Origin: Anaerolineae bacterium
GTDB lineage: Bacteria; Chloroflexota; Anaerolineae; Aggregatilineales; Phototrophicaceae
Direction of reading: 5' to 3'
Assembly: GCA_022841825.1 (NCBI GenBank)
Contig: JALHQT010000001.1
Span: 1,302,001-1,366,000, forward strand
Length of the DNA stretch: 64,000 nt
The position numbers and the translations under genes are program-made. Within the stretch, counting starts at the first letter, position 1. Each line of letters begins with the position of its first letter. Shown here piece after piece: positions 7,901 through 16,247 of the stretch. Under the pieces are notes generated by a model. It saw only the letters and a list, made by a program, of their open reading frames with translations, was not told where the DNA came from and did not search any database.

Positions 7901-9439
7901 CTAAGCGGACAGGCTGACGCCGCGCAGGTCGGTCAAACCGGGGAACGGAGCCATCTCCAGCCCTTGAACCCGCGCGCTGGTTGCACCAAAGAGCGGAGCG
8001 AAATACGGAATGATGATGGGACCACGCTCGGCGAAAATGTCGCCGACCTGGCGATAAATCTCGCGTCGTGCTTCCGGGTCGGCGGTTTGGCTGCCCTGAG
8101 CGACCAGCGCTTCCAACTCGGCATCGACAAAACGCGACTCGTTGAAACCCGTAGCGATGCCACTCTCGACATACGCTTCCCGCAGCAGGATTTGCGGCGA
8201 CGGACGCGCACCCCAACCCGTTATCCCCAGGTCTACGTCGAAGTAGTTGTCGGGATTGCTGGTATCGTAGTAGTAGCCCTCTTCGCGGATCTGGATGTCT
8301 ACATTGATGCATCCAGCCGCCCACTGCTGCTGTAAGACCGCCGCCAGATCGGCATACTCAAAAGCATTCGGCACGTACAGTGTCGATTCCACCGTACCGA
8401 TGCCCGCTTCACTCAAGAGTTCGCAGGCGCGAGCGGGGTCATAGGTCTGGTTGTTGGCATTGGGCTGGAAGAAGAACTCGAACACCGGGGCAATTGGGTC
8501 GTTATTGCCCACCGTGCCGCGCCCCTGGAGCAGCAGATCGTTGAGGGCGTCGCGGTCGGTGGCAAACTTAAATGCCTGACGCACGCGCACATCCTCGCCC
8601 AAGCGCCCTTCGTCGGTACGCAGGCGGATAACCGGGTGCTGGCTGGTCGAACGCTGCAAAACGACGACTTCCGCCGCGCCATCCAGGCGATCTACCTGGG
8701 CAATCGGCACCTTGAAGATGAAGTCGAGCTGCCCGCTCAAGAGCGCATCGACTTGTGCGACGGTGTCGTCGATGAAGACCAATTCGACGCCTTCCACCGC
8801 TGGCGCACCGCCCCAATAGGCGCTGTTGGCGACCAACGACGCACCCGCGACCGGGTCATACGCCTCCAGGATGAATGGACCCGTGCCATTGAAGTTGAGA
8901 TAGGGATCGTCGCCTTCGATCAGAATATTCACATCGGTCGCGCCGTCCTGCACGATGACCGCCTGACGCGACGCTACGCCATAGAGGAAGTCCGCATTTA
9001 CAGCGGACAGTGTGAATACGACCGTCGCTGCATCCGGAGCGCTCACTTCCCACTCGCTGCCCATCAGGTTGAGCGCGGGAGAACCGACTTCCTTGAGGCG
9101 ATTGAAGGTGTAGACGACATCCGCCGAGGTCAGCGCACCACCGCGATGGAACACGACACCATCGCGCAGTGTGAAGGTGTAAGTCAAGCCATCCTCGCCG
9201 ATCGTCCATTCGGTCGCCAGATTCGCGCCGATGGTCGAATCAGGCAGAACCTCGACAAGGTAGTCATAGATCGAGCGGTTGAGGAGTGTTTCGGGGTCGT
9301 TGGTGTGCAGCGCGGGATCCAATACAACCGGTGTATTGACGCCAACGCGCAAGCGGTTTCCGGCGTCCTGAGCCGCGGCGGGAATGACGATGCTGAGAAT
9401 CAGCATCAGCAGGGTAAACAAGGCTACAAATCGTCGCAT
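7901..9439 (-). CDS. Peptide ABC transporter substrate-binding protein (SBP family 5)
   Basis: A 512-residue exported binding protein. A signal peptide (residues 1-23, hydrophobic, ending PAAAQ-DAG) precedes the SBP_bac_5 domain with LATEWTIGEDGLTYTFTLRD and GVVFHRGGALTSADVVYTF, the signature of OppA/DppA proteins. No lipobox cysteine is present, so it is either soluble or held by other means. It delivers peptides or similar solutes to OppB-OppC. The start has GGGGAGG 7 bases upstream. It is the first gene of the importer operon. Confidence 0.92.
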   Translation of the reverse strand: MRRFVALFTLLMLILSIVIPAAAQDAGNRLRVGVNTPVVLDPALHTNDPETLLNRSIYDYLVEVLPDSTIGANLATEWTIGEDGLTYTFTLRDGVVFHRGGALTSADVVYTFNRLKEVGSPALNLMGSEWEVSAPDAATVVFTLSAVNADFLYGVASRQAVIVQDGATDVNILIEGDDPYLNFNGTGPFILEAYDPVAGASLVANSAYWGGAPAVEGVELVFIDDTVAQVDALLSGQLDFIFKVPIAQVDRLDGAAEVVVLQRSTSQHPVIRLRTDEGRLGEDVRVRQAFKFATDRDALNDLLLQGRGTVGNNDPIAPVFEFFFQPNANNQTYDPARACELLSEAGIGTVESTLYVPNAFEYADLAAVLQQQWAAGCINVDIQIREEGYYYDTSNPDNYFDVDLGITGWGARPSPQILLREAYVESGIATGFNESRFVDAELEALVAQGSQTADPEARREIYRQVGDIFAERGPIIIPYFAPLFGATSARVQGLEMAPFPGLTDLRGVSLSA

Positions 9440-9556
9440 CTATCGATCCTCCCCTAGCGGATAAATGGGTCGCAGGCTTTCGAGAATGCAAGCGCATCCC
9501 CCTGCACAGCGTGTTGACAAAGCGTAATCAGCGATCCTTACGAAAGTGTGACGAGA

Positions 9557-11689
9557 TCAGGACGCGGGCGAAACTTCCAGCAGCACGGCTCCGACAGGCG
9601 CGAACTGCCCTGCTTCGTAGTGAATAGTGGTGACCTTGCCGGCATGAGGTGCGGTGATGCGATGTTCCATTTTCATCGCCTCCATCACCAGTAACACCTC
9701 CCCATTTTCCACCGCCTGCCCGACCTCTACAAACACGGCGATGACATTGCCAGGCATCGGTGCGCGCAGTGACCCGGCGCTGGCAGCCTGCGCCTCGCTC
9801 GCAGGCAGCGGATCGATCCAGCGCAGCGCGAACGTACCTGCCTCGCTGTGTGCCCACCACGTCTCGTCGCCGTCGTGCGCCAGCGTGAGCTTATGCGACA
9901 AGCCATCGACAAGAAGAGTGACTACGCCATCTTGATATGTAGTCCAGCGAACCTCATGTGACGTTACACCGACTTTGGCGTTGTAAGTTTCCGCATCTAA
10001 CGGCGTCAGCTCGACCGCATATTCAGCATCGCCAGCGGCGAAGCGCTCGATGTGCGGACGAAAGGGGTTGTTGCGGAAAAGCGTGAGCGGCGGTTGATAC
10101 GCCGCCATCTCCGCCATGACCGCCCCGCCGCGCTCGATTCGCCGCCGAAGCTGTGCGATGCCCGTCGCGATGACGACATCGTCGGGAGGAGGTGGATAAG
10201 GCAGGAGTTCGGGGTGTCGCTCGATAAAGCTCGTGTCGTAGTCACCCGCGATGAACTCCGGATGGTTGATGACGCGGCGCAGAAAATCGATGTTGGTGCG
10301 GACGCCGAGAATTACCATCTGACCGAGGGCTTCATACAACTCGCGGATGCATTCAGAGCGTGACAGTCCAAACCCAACAAGTTTGACAAGCAGCGAGTCG
10401 TAATCTGCTGTGATCACCGAGTCCTGAGCGATTCCAGCGTGTATGTGCCTCAGGCTATCTGTCGAGGGTGTCCAGATAAGAATCTTTCCCGTCGTCGGCA
10501 AGAATGCGTTGGGTGGTAGCGCGGACGCCATCAATGGCGTCCCTACGCCAGACGATTCGGTAGGGACGCCATTGATGGCGTCCGTCTGGTTCGGCTCCCC
10601 AATGCGCAATCCAACCATCGATCCCGCGTCCTCGGCGCAAATACGCACCTCAACAGCATGACCTGCTGGGTAGCGATCGTAATCACTAAGCGAAGCTGCC
10701 TGAACGACATCTAGCTGAAGACGCACAAGGTCGAGTTGCCGCTCGCCCGGCTGCTCTGGGTGATAAAAATAAAATCGAGCTTCCGTCACCGGATGCTCAA
10801 CCTGTAAGCGCGCATTGACTTCGAGGAAATAGAAGTTCTTGTCCGCGTCGAGGATGAACTCGACCGTACCTGCATTCACGTACCCAACTGCCTTACCAAG
10901 CTCTATCGCTGCCCCGGACATCCGCCAACGGAGATCGCCTGTCATGATCGGCGAAGGCGCCTCTTCGATCAGCTTTTGATGGCGACGCTGGATGCTGCAC
11001 TCGCGCTCACCAATCGCCATTACACTGCCAAATAAATCACCCATAATCTGAATCTCGACATGGCGCGGGCGGCTGATGCGCTTCTCCAGCAGCAGCGTCG
11101 GGTCGCCAAACGCTGCCTGCGCCTCGCGTCGCGCCGCCGCCAGAGCAGGGAGTAACTCGCCCACCTGATGGACTTCTCGCATCCCCTTGCCGCCGCCGCC
11201 CGCGCTCGCCTTGATCATGACCGGGTAGCCAATGCGCTCTGCTTCTTCGGCAAAGCGGGCGTCGCTCTGGTCGTCGCCGTCGTAGCCGGGCACGACCGGG
11301 ATGCCTAAGCCTTGCGCGATGCGCTTCGCCTCGATCTTGCTGCCGAGCTTCTCGATCACGTCCGCCGGAGGTCCCACGAAGACCAAGCCCGCCTCGGCGC
11401 AGGCGCGCGCGAACGCTGGGTTTTCCGCCAGGAAGCCGTAACCCGGATGCACGGCGTCCGCGCTCGTTCGTCTGGCAGCGTCGATGATTTTGTCGATACG
11501 CAGGTAGCTCTCGCTGGCGGGCGCCGCGCCGATATGGACTGCCTCGTCCGCCTGACGCACATGCAGCGCATCGCGGTCAGCATCGCTATAGACGGCGACG
11601 GTGCGGATACCCATCTCGCGGCAGGTGCGCATGATGCGGCAAGCGATCTCGCCGCGATTGGCGATCAGCAGCTTACGGATCACACACAC
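9557..11689 (-). CDS. Acyl-CoA carboxylase alpha subunit (biotin carboxylase plus BCCP)
   Basis: A 710-residue biotin-dependent carboxylase alpha chain. Domains: biotin carboxylase N-domain from IRKLLIANRGEIACRI, ATP-grasp with KASAGGGGKGMRE and FLEVNARLQVEHPVTE, C-domain around FLPTTGKI, a middle region, and a C-terminal biotinyl domain with VMEAMKMEH (Lys is biotinylated). Such chains serve acetyl-, propionyl- or methylcrotonyl-CoA carboxylases; the partner carboxyltransferase is not in the window. Next to a crotonase, a leucine-type pathway is plausible. Oddity: about 35 extra residues sit between RICAEDA and NAFLPTTGK, encoded largely by a double GTAG palindrome at 10523-10585. GTG at 11689 or the in-frame GTG at 11683 could be the start. 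Confidence 0.9.
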   Translation of the reverse strand: MCVIRKLLIANRGEIACRIMRTCREMGIRTVAVYSDADRDALHVRQADEAVHIGAAPASESYLRIDKIIDAARRTSADAVHPGYGFLAENPAFARACAEAGLVFVGPPADVIEKLGSKIEAKRIAQGLGIPVVPGYDGDDQSDARFAEEAERIGYPVMIKASAGGGGKGMREVHQVGELLPALAAARREAQAAFGDPTLLLEKRISRPRHVEIQIMGDLFGSVMAIGERECSIQRRHQKLIEEAPSPIMTGDLRWRMSGAAIELGKAVGYVNAGTVEFILDADKNFYFLEVNARLQVEHPVTEARFYFYHPEQPGERQLDLVRLQLDVVQAASLSDYDRYPAGHAVEVRICAEDAGSMVGLRIGEPNQTDAINGVPTESSGVGTPLMASALPPNAFLPTTGKILIWTPSTDSLRHIHAGIAQDSVITADYDSLLVKLVGFGLSRSECIRELYEALGQMVILGVRTNIDFLRRVINHPEFIAGDYDTSFIERHPELLPYPPPPDDVVIATGIAQLRRRIERGGAVMAEMAAYQPPLTLFRNNPFRPHIERFAAGDAEYAVELTPLDAETYNAKVGVTSHEVRWTTYQDGVVTLLVDGLSHKLTLAHDGDETWWAHSEAGTFALRWIDPLPASEAQAASAGSLRAPMPGNVIAVFVEVGQAVENGEVLLVMEAMKMEHRITAPHAGKVTTIHYEAGQFAPVGAVLLEVSPAS
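10523..10585. repeat. Head-to-head pair of GTAG palindromes inside the carboxylase gene
   Basis: Two 25-base units (10523-10547 and 10561-10585) are perfect reverse complements of each other around a 13-base spacer. Each unit contains its own small palindrome with arms GGACGCCAT and ATGGCGTCC; the inner end of each carries CTAC or GTAG. The whole element is 63 bases, 21 codons, so the reading frame is kept. It encodes DAINGVPT and VGTPLMAS in the carboxylase. It is a REP-like doublet of the kind seen elsewhere in the window. Confidence 0.85.
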
Positions 11690-12481
11690 CTATCCCTTCG
11701 CCCAACGGGCGCGCCGCTTTTCCACGAATGCGCGCATCCCCTCCTGTGCTTCCTCGCTTACGCGCAGGCGGTTGAGCAATTCTGCGCGACTGCTCAGGGT
11801 GTCGTCGAGCGGCTTATCCACCACATCCATGATCAGCGCTTTGCAGGCACGCAGCGCGTTGGGCGCACAGTGGCGAATCTCGTTCAGCAGCGCTTCGATG
11901 CGCACATCCAAGCCATCCGGCGGCAGCACCTCATGGACCACGCCATATTCCTGCGCCGCCGCGCCATCGAAACGCGCGCCCATCAACATCATCTGACGTG
12001 CGCGCGTCAGCCCAACGCGGCGGATGACATAAGGCGAGATGACGGCGGGGACGAGACCCAGCCGGACTTCCGGTAAGCCCAGGCGCGCCTCGCTGCTGGC
12101 AACCGCCACATCGCTGACACACACCAGCCCGAAGCCTCCACCAAGCGCCGCGCCCTCGATGCGCGCGATGACGATCTGAGGCGCGCTGTTGACGAGCCTC
12201 AGCAGCAAATCCAATCGTGAGGTCTGCCTGATCTGCTGCGAATCGCTGACGTTGGGCAGCCCCTGAAGCTCGTTGATGTCACCCCCGACACAGAACGTAC
12301 CGTTCGCGCCCGTCAGAATGACCGCGCGGATGTCAGTCATTTCGCGCAGCACGTCGAAGGCATGAATCAGCTCTTCAACCATCGTCGTATTCATCGCATT
12401 TTTGACGTGCGGGCGGTTCAGCGTAATCTGCGCAAACGGCGGTACAACCTCGAGGAGGATAGTATCATACCCTGGGGTCAT
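11690..12481 (-). CDS. Enoyl-CoA hydratase/isomerase (crotonase) family protein
   Basis: A 263-residue crotonase. The oxyanion-hole segments are visible as NGTFCVGGDINEL and IEGAALGGGFGL, and the catalytic region LGLPEVRLGLVPAVISPYV includes the glutamate used by hydratases (PEV). It would hydrate an enoyl-CoA or 3-methylglutaconyl-CoA. The stop codon directly abuts the start of the biotin carboxylase chain, so the two are translationally linked, as in leucine degradation operons (liuC-liuD type). GAGGAA precedes the ATG at 12481; an upstream in-frame start at 12508 is less likely. Exact substrate is inferred from context only. Confidence 0.88.
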   Translation of the reverse strand: MTPGYDTILLEVVPPFAQITLNRPHVKNAMNTTMVEELIHAFDVLREMTDIRAVILTGANGTFCVGGDINELQGLPNVSDSQQIRQTSRLDLLLRLVNSAPQIVIARIEGAALGGGFGLVCVSDVAVASSEARLGLPEVRLGLVPAVISPYVIRRVGLTRARQMMLMGARFDGAAAQEYGVVHEVLPPDGLDVRIEALLNEIRHCAPNALRACKALIMDVVDKPLDDTLSSRAELLNRLRVSEEAQEGMRAFVEKRRARWAKG

Positions 12482-12541
12482 CAGCTTCCTCTCGTACAAC
12501 TGTCCCAAAGTTAACTCGATACGACAAAAAACCGAGTATCA

Positions 12542-12570
12542 TTGGTGAAAGCGTTATGTCACCTTTAATT
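12542..12570 (+). promoter_or_regulatory. Candidate promoter of the 2-oxoacid dehydrogenase operon
   Basis: TTGGTG (12542-12547) and TTAATT (12565-12570) are 17 bases apart in the AT-rich gap between the divergent crotonase and E1 alpha genes. They fit a housekeeping sigma promoter loosely. The leader would be about 50 bases and ends in an AGAGGAGG ribosome site. Confidence 0.3.
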
Positions 12571-12626
12571 GTAGCAAAGACGAACAAAAATGCCATTTTG
12601 TCACGACAGAGGAGGAATGTGAGCCG

Positions 12627-13655
12627 ATGATGGTTCAACCGCTCGAAAAGCGCGAAGAGCATCTCACCGACGCAGCGCTCCTCGAAATGTACCGGGTCAT
12701 GGTGCGCAGCCGCCGCCTGGACGAGCGCGCCTGGGCGATCCACCGTCAGGGTCGCATCGCATTCCATGTCAGCGCCATCGGTCACGAAGCCACTCAGGTC
12801 GCCGCCGCCTTCGCCATCCATCGCGGCGTCGATTATGTCGCGCCCTATTACCGCGACCTGGCAATGATGATCGGGCTTGGCATGACGCCCGTGGACTTCC
12901 TCAAGAGTCTCTTCGGCAAAGCGGGCGAAGTCAGCAGCGGCGCGCGGCAGATGGGCAGCCACTTCTCGAACAAGGCGCTCAATATCGTCAGCACCTCCGC
13001 CGCCGTTGCCACGCAGGTCGCTCATGCTGCCGGGCTTGCCTTCGCCATCCAGTACAAACAACGCTGCGGATTGGTCGATCCGCATGACGAGACGCAGCCG
13101 CGCCTCGCCCTCACCTGCATCGGCGAAGGCTCGACCAATCAGGGTGACTTTCACGAGTCGATGAACTGGATGGGCGTCTTCAAGCTGCCGATGATCATGC
13201 TGGTGCAGAACAACCAGTATGCCATCTCGATCCGCGTGGAAAAGCAGATGGCTGTACCCAACGTCGCCGACCGCGCACCCGCCTTTGGCGTGCCCGGCGT
13301 GGTCGTTGACGGCAACGACATCCTGGCGATGTACCGCGCGCTCCGGCAGGCGGCACAGCGTGCCTACGACGGCGAAGGCGGCACGCTGGTCGAGGCGAAA
13401 ACCTATCGCATGACCCCGCATTCATCGGACGACGACGACCGTACTTACCGCTCACACGATGAGGTCGAGCAGTGGAAGCAAAAAGACCCGATCCTGCGCT
13501 TCCGCCACTGGCTGATCAACGAGACGCTACTCACTGACGCCGACGCCGAGCAGATCGACCATGAGGCACAAGCTGAAGTGGATGCCGCACAGGCAGAAGC
13601 GGAAGAAGCCCCCTACCCACCCGCCGAAGCCGCCCTGGGAGATGTCTATGCCTGA
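12627..13655 (+). CDS. bkdA: Branched-chain 2-oxoacid dehydrogenase E1 alpha subunit
   Basis: A 342-residue thiamine-diphosphate enzyme subunit. It has the phosphate/TPP site GEGSTNQGDFHESMNW followed by MIMLVQNNQYAIS (the G-E/D-G...NN thiamine motif), and the loop with MTPHSSDDDDRTYR that matches the branched-chain family phosphorylation loop. Together with E1 beta it decarboxylates branched-chain 2-oxoacids and transfers the acyl group to lipoyl-E2. The related AcoA/PdhA groups are alternatives. The gene overlaps E1 beta by 8 bases, and E2 follows; no E3 gene is present. A strong AGGAGG site precedes the start. Confidence 0.9.
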   Translation: MMVQPLEKREEHLTDAALLEMYRVMVRSRRLDERAWAIHRQGRIAFHVSAIGHEATQVAAAFAIHRGVDYVAPYYRDLAMMIGLGMTPVDFLKSLFGKAGEVSSGARQMGSHFSNKALNIVSTSAAVATQVAHAAGLAFAIQYKQRCGLVDPHDETQPRLALTCIGEGSTNQGDFHESMNWMGVFKLPMIMLVQNNQYAISIRVEKQMAVPNVADRAPAFGVPGVVVDGNDILAMYRALRQAAQRAYDGEGGTLVEAKTYRMTPHSSDDDDRTYRSHDEVEQWKQKDPILRFRHWLINETLLTDADAEQIDHEAQAEVDAAQAEAEEAPYPPAEAALGDVYA

Positions 13656-14631
13656 AGTGACCATGATCGAGGCAATCCGACAGGCGATGGATGAGGAGTT
13701 AGCCCGCGACCCGCGCGTCTTCATCGTTGGCGAAGATGTGGGACCGCGCGGGGGTGTTTTCCGCGCCACACAGGGCTTATTCGAGAAGTACGGCGAGCAG
13801 CGTATCGTCGATTCGCCGCTGGCAGAACTGTCAATTGTGGCGGTCGGCATTGGGTCGGCGCTGGCGGATTTGCGCCCGATCTGCGAAATCCAGTTTGCCG
13901 ACTACATCTTCCCTGCCTTCAACCAGATCGTCAACGAAGCCGCCAAGCTCTACTATCGCTCCAACGGCGCATGGTGTGTGCCGATGGTCATCCGCGCACC
14001 GTATGGGGGAGGCATCGGCGGCGGGTTGTATCACAGCCAAAGCGTCGAAGCGTTCTTCGCCCATGTGCCGGGATTGAAGGTCGTCATCCCCAGCACACCG
14101 CATGACGCCAAAGGGCTGCTCAAGAGCGCCGTGCGCGACCTCAACCCGGTCATCATGTTCGAGCCGAAGAAAGGCTATCGCGCCATCAAGGGCGAAATCC
14201 CTGATGGCGAGTACACGGTGCCGATTGGTCCCGCGCGTATCGCCCGCGCCGGGCGCGATGTCAGCGTCTTTGCTTACGGCATGATGGCGCATTATGCGGC
14301 ACAGGCGGCAGAACTCGTCGCCCAGGAAGGCATTGATGTCGAACTGGTCGATCTGCGCACGCTGCTGCCTGTCGATCACGCTTCTATCCTCGCGTCGGTC
14401 AAAAAGACGGGCAAAGCGCTGATCGTCCACGAGGATACGCGCACGCTGGGCTACGCCGCCGAAGTCGCGGCAATCCTGGCGGACGAGGCATTCGAGCATC
14501 TTGACGCGCCTGTTCGACGGCTGACCGGGCTGGATGTTCCGGGCGTGCCCTTCAGCCATCCGATGCAGGACCTCTTCATGCCGAGCGTCGAGAAGATCGC
14601 TGACGCCATCCGCGAGCTGGCAGGGTATTGA
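13648..14631 (+). CDS. bkdB: Branched-chain 2-oxoacid dehydrogenase E1 beta subunit
   Basis: A 327-residue transketolase-like beta chain. The N-terminus MPEVTMIEAIRQAMDEEL, the segment VFIVGEDVGPRGGVFRATQGL and the conserved acidic region E-IQFADYIFPAFNQI are typical of E1 beta. The C-terminal domain has IVHEDTRTLGYAAEVAAIL. It forms an alpha2-beta2 E1 with the upstream gene. The ATG at 13648 is chosen because GGGAG lies 6-7 bases upstream and the conserved sequence starts there. The stop codon lies two bases before the preferred E2 start. Confidence 0.92.
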   Translation: MPEVTMIEAIRQAMDEELARDPRVFIVGEDVGPRGGVFRATQGLFEKYGEQRIVDSPLAELSIVAVGIGSALADLRPICEIQFADYIFPAFNQIVNEAAKLYYRSNGAWCVPMVIRAPYGGGIGGGLYHSQSVEAFFAHVPGLKVVIPSTPHDAKGLLKSAVRDLNPVIMFEPKKGYRAIKGEIPDGEYTVPIGPARIARAGRDVSVFAYGMMAHYAAQAAELVAQEGIDVELVDLRTLLPVDHASILASVKKTGKALIVHEDTRTLGYAAEVAAILADEAFEHLDAPVRRLTGLDVPGVPFSHPMQDLFMPSVEKIADAIRELAGY

Positions 14632-14633
14632 TT

Positions 14634-15938
14634 ATGCCTATGGACATCCTGATGCCACAGTTGGGCGAAAGTGTGGTCGAGGGCACGGTCAGCGCATGGT
14701 TGAAGGCAGTGGGTGATAGCATCTCCCGCTTTGAGCCGCTGCTGATCGTCGAGACGGACAAGGTAACGACGGAGATTCCGTCGCCCGCCGCTGGGACGCT
14801 GCAAGCGATCTTCGTCCGCGAAGGCGAAACGGTCGCCAAAGGCACCCGCCTCGCCATCATCGCAAGTGCCGACGAAGTAACCCCACCTGTATCTGTAGGG
14901 ACGACGCATGCGTCGTCCGCACCTGTCGCCACCACGCAGAACACGCCTACCCCCGCGCACGAGAACGGGCAATCATGGCACATCACGCCCGTCGTCGCGC
15001 GGATGGCGGCGGAGCACGGGCTGGATTTGACCGCGATCCCCGGCAGCGGGCGCGGCGGGCGCGTCACCAAGAAGGATGTCGAAGCATTCCTCGAGTCTCA
15101 CCGTTCCGTGCCGCCCGTCCCATCAGCCCATGCCAACGACGAACATGCGCCCTGGGAAACACCCGGCTCAGGCGAACTCTTCAAGCCCACCGAGGAACTC
15201 CGCGAGAGCTTGCCCGCACCGCATTCGGCGATTGCGCCAGCACATGGCGCCGCCAACAACGAAGGCACACTTGTGCCGCTGACGCCAATGCGAAAGACCA
15301 TCGCGGAACGCATGATCTTCAGCCGCCAGCACTATGCGCATGTGACGACCGTCTGGGAAATCGATCTGTCGGCGGTGCAGAAGCATCGTGCGGTGAACCG
15401 CGAGTCGTTCACCCGCCAGGGTGCTCGCCTGACACTCACGCCCTATTTCCTGACAGCAATTGTCAAGGCACTGAGAGCGGTGCCCGTGCTCAATGGCGAG
15501 TGGCGCGACGAGGGCATTTTGCTGCATCATCAGCATCACATCGGCATCGCGGTCGCGCTTGACGAGGGGTTGATCGTGCCCGTGCTGCGCAACGTTGATG
15601 ATCTGAGCCTGATCGGAATCGCACGCGGCATCCATGACCTGGCAGAGCGCGCGCGCACGCATCGCCTGAAGGCGGAAGAGGTCAAGGGCGGCACCTTCAC
15701 GTTGAGTAACCACGGCGTCAGCGGCAGCCTGTTCGCCACGCCGATCATCACGCCGCCGCAGGTCGGCATCCTCGGTATCGGCGTGATGGAGCAGCGCGTC
15801 AAAGTGATCGACGGGATGATCGCCATCCGTCCGTGCGTCTATGCCTCACTCACGTTTGACCACCGCGCCGCCGATGGCGCAACCGCCGACGCGTTCATGG
15901 ATGTGCTGAAGCGGACGCTGGAGGGGTGGAAGGAGTAG
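14634..15938 (+). CDS. 2-oxoacid dehydrogenase E2 acyltransferase (lipoyl)
   Basis: A 434-residue E2. Order: lipoyl domain (residues 1-80, ETDKVTTEIPSP with the lipoylated Lys), flexible linker, peripheral subunit-binding domain (ITPVVARMAAEHGLDL... GRGGRVTKKDV), second linker, and catalytic acyltransferase domain ending with the active-site motif DHRAADGA. It accepts the acyl group from E1 and passes it to CoA. The first linker contains VGTTHASS, encoded by a GTAG palindrome at 14895-14918. The E1 beta stop overlaps the possible TTG start at 14628; ATG 14634 or 14640 is more likely. E3 must come from elsewhere in the genome. Confidence 0.92.
   Translation: MPMDILMPQLGESVVEGTVSAWLKAVGDSISRFEPLLIVETDKVTTEIPSPAAGTLQAIFVREGETVAKGTRLAIIASADEVTPPVSVGTTHASSAPVATTQNTPTPAHENGQSWHITPVVARMAAEHGLDLTAIPGSGRGGRVTKKDVEAFLESHRSVPPVPSAHANDEHAPWETPGSGELFKPTEELRESLPAPHSAIAPAHGAANNEGTLVPLTPMRKTIAERMIFSRQHYAHVTTVWEIDLSAVQKHRAVNRESFTRQGARLTLTPYFLTAIVKALRAVPVLNGEWRDEGILLHHQHHIGIAVALDEGLIVPVLRNVDDLSLIGIARGIHDLAERARTHRLKAEEVKGGTFTLSNHGVSGSLFATPIITPPQVGILGIGVMEQRVKVIDGMIAIRPCVYASLTFDHRAADGATADAFMDVLKRTLEGWKE
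14895..14918. repeat. GTAG palindrome within the E2 linker
   Basis: A GTAG tetranucleotide followed by a perfect 20-base palindrome with arms GGACGACGCA and TGCGTCGTCC. It is 24 bases long (8 codons) and lies in frame in the linker between the lipoyl and subunit-binding domains of E2, where extra residues are easily tolerated. It is preceded by TCT, as are two copies near the RAYT gene. Confidence 0.8.
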
Positions 15939-16238
15939 CTACCGCTTCCGCGCCAGCCGCATCAAGTACTGCAGGAGCTGGCGCAGCGCGTCGGACGCGG
16001 CATCTTCGCTCGCCGTCACCGTATGGCTGCGCATCTCATCCTCGACCGTCAGCACGTACTGGTACATATCCGCCGCGTTCGGACTTCCCGGCAGAATGGC
16101 GGGCAGCGCGAAGAAGTCTGCCTCTTCGACCAGCCGCGTAAGCGCCGCCGCCGTCGCAGGCGGCAGCAGCTCCGTATCAAACAACGCACTGAGTCGCAGC
16201 CCCGCGAACCCACCTGACCGCTCAAATGAGATTTTCAT
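15939..16238 (-). CDS. Emfourin-like inhibitor of M4 metalloprotease
   Basis: A 99-residue protein beginning MKISFERSGGFAGLRL, with a central VEEADFFALP and the strand YVLTVEDEMRSHTVTASE; this is the pattern of emfourin, the protealysin inhibitor. Emfourin blocks protealysin-like M4 peptidases and is encoded beside them. Here the protease gene lies 9 bases upstream on the same strand. No signal peptide is present, as for the known inhibitor. AGGAG lies 6 bases before the ATG. Confidence 0.8.
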   Translation of the reverse strand: MKISFERSGGFAGLRLSALFDTELLPPATAAALTRLVEEADFFALPAILPGSPNAADMYQYVLTVEDEMRSHTVTASEDAASDALRQLLQYLMRLARKR

Positions 16239-16247
16239 GCAGCGCTC

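Noticed and set aside
8636-9457. Long plus-strand open frame opposite the peptide-binding protein gene
   Set aside because: The opposite strand encodes a signal peptide and the SBP family 5 motifs; the plus frame has no recognisable feature.
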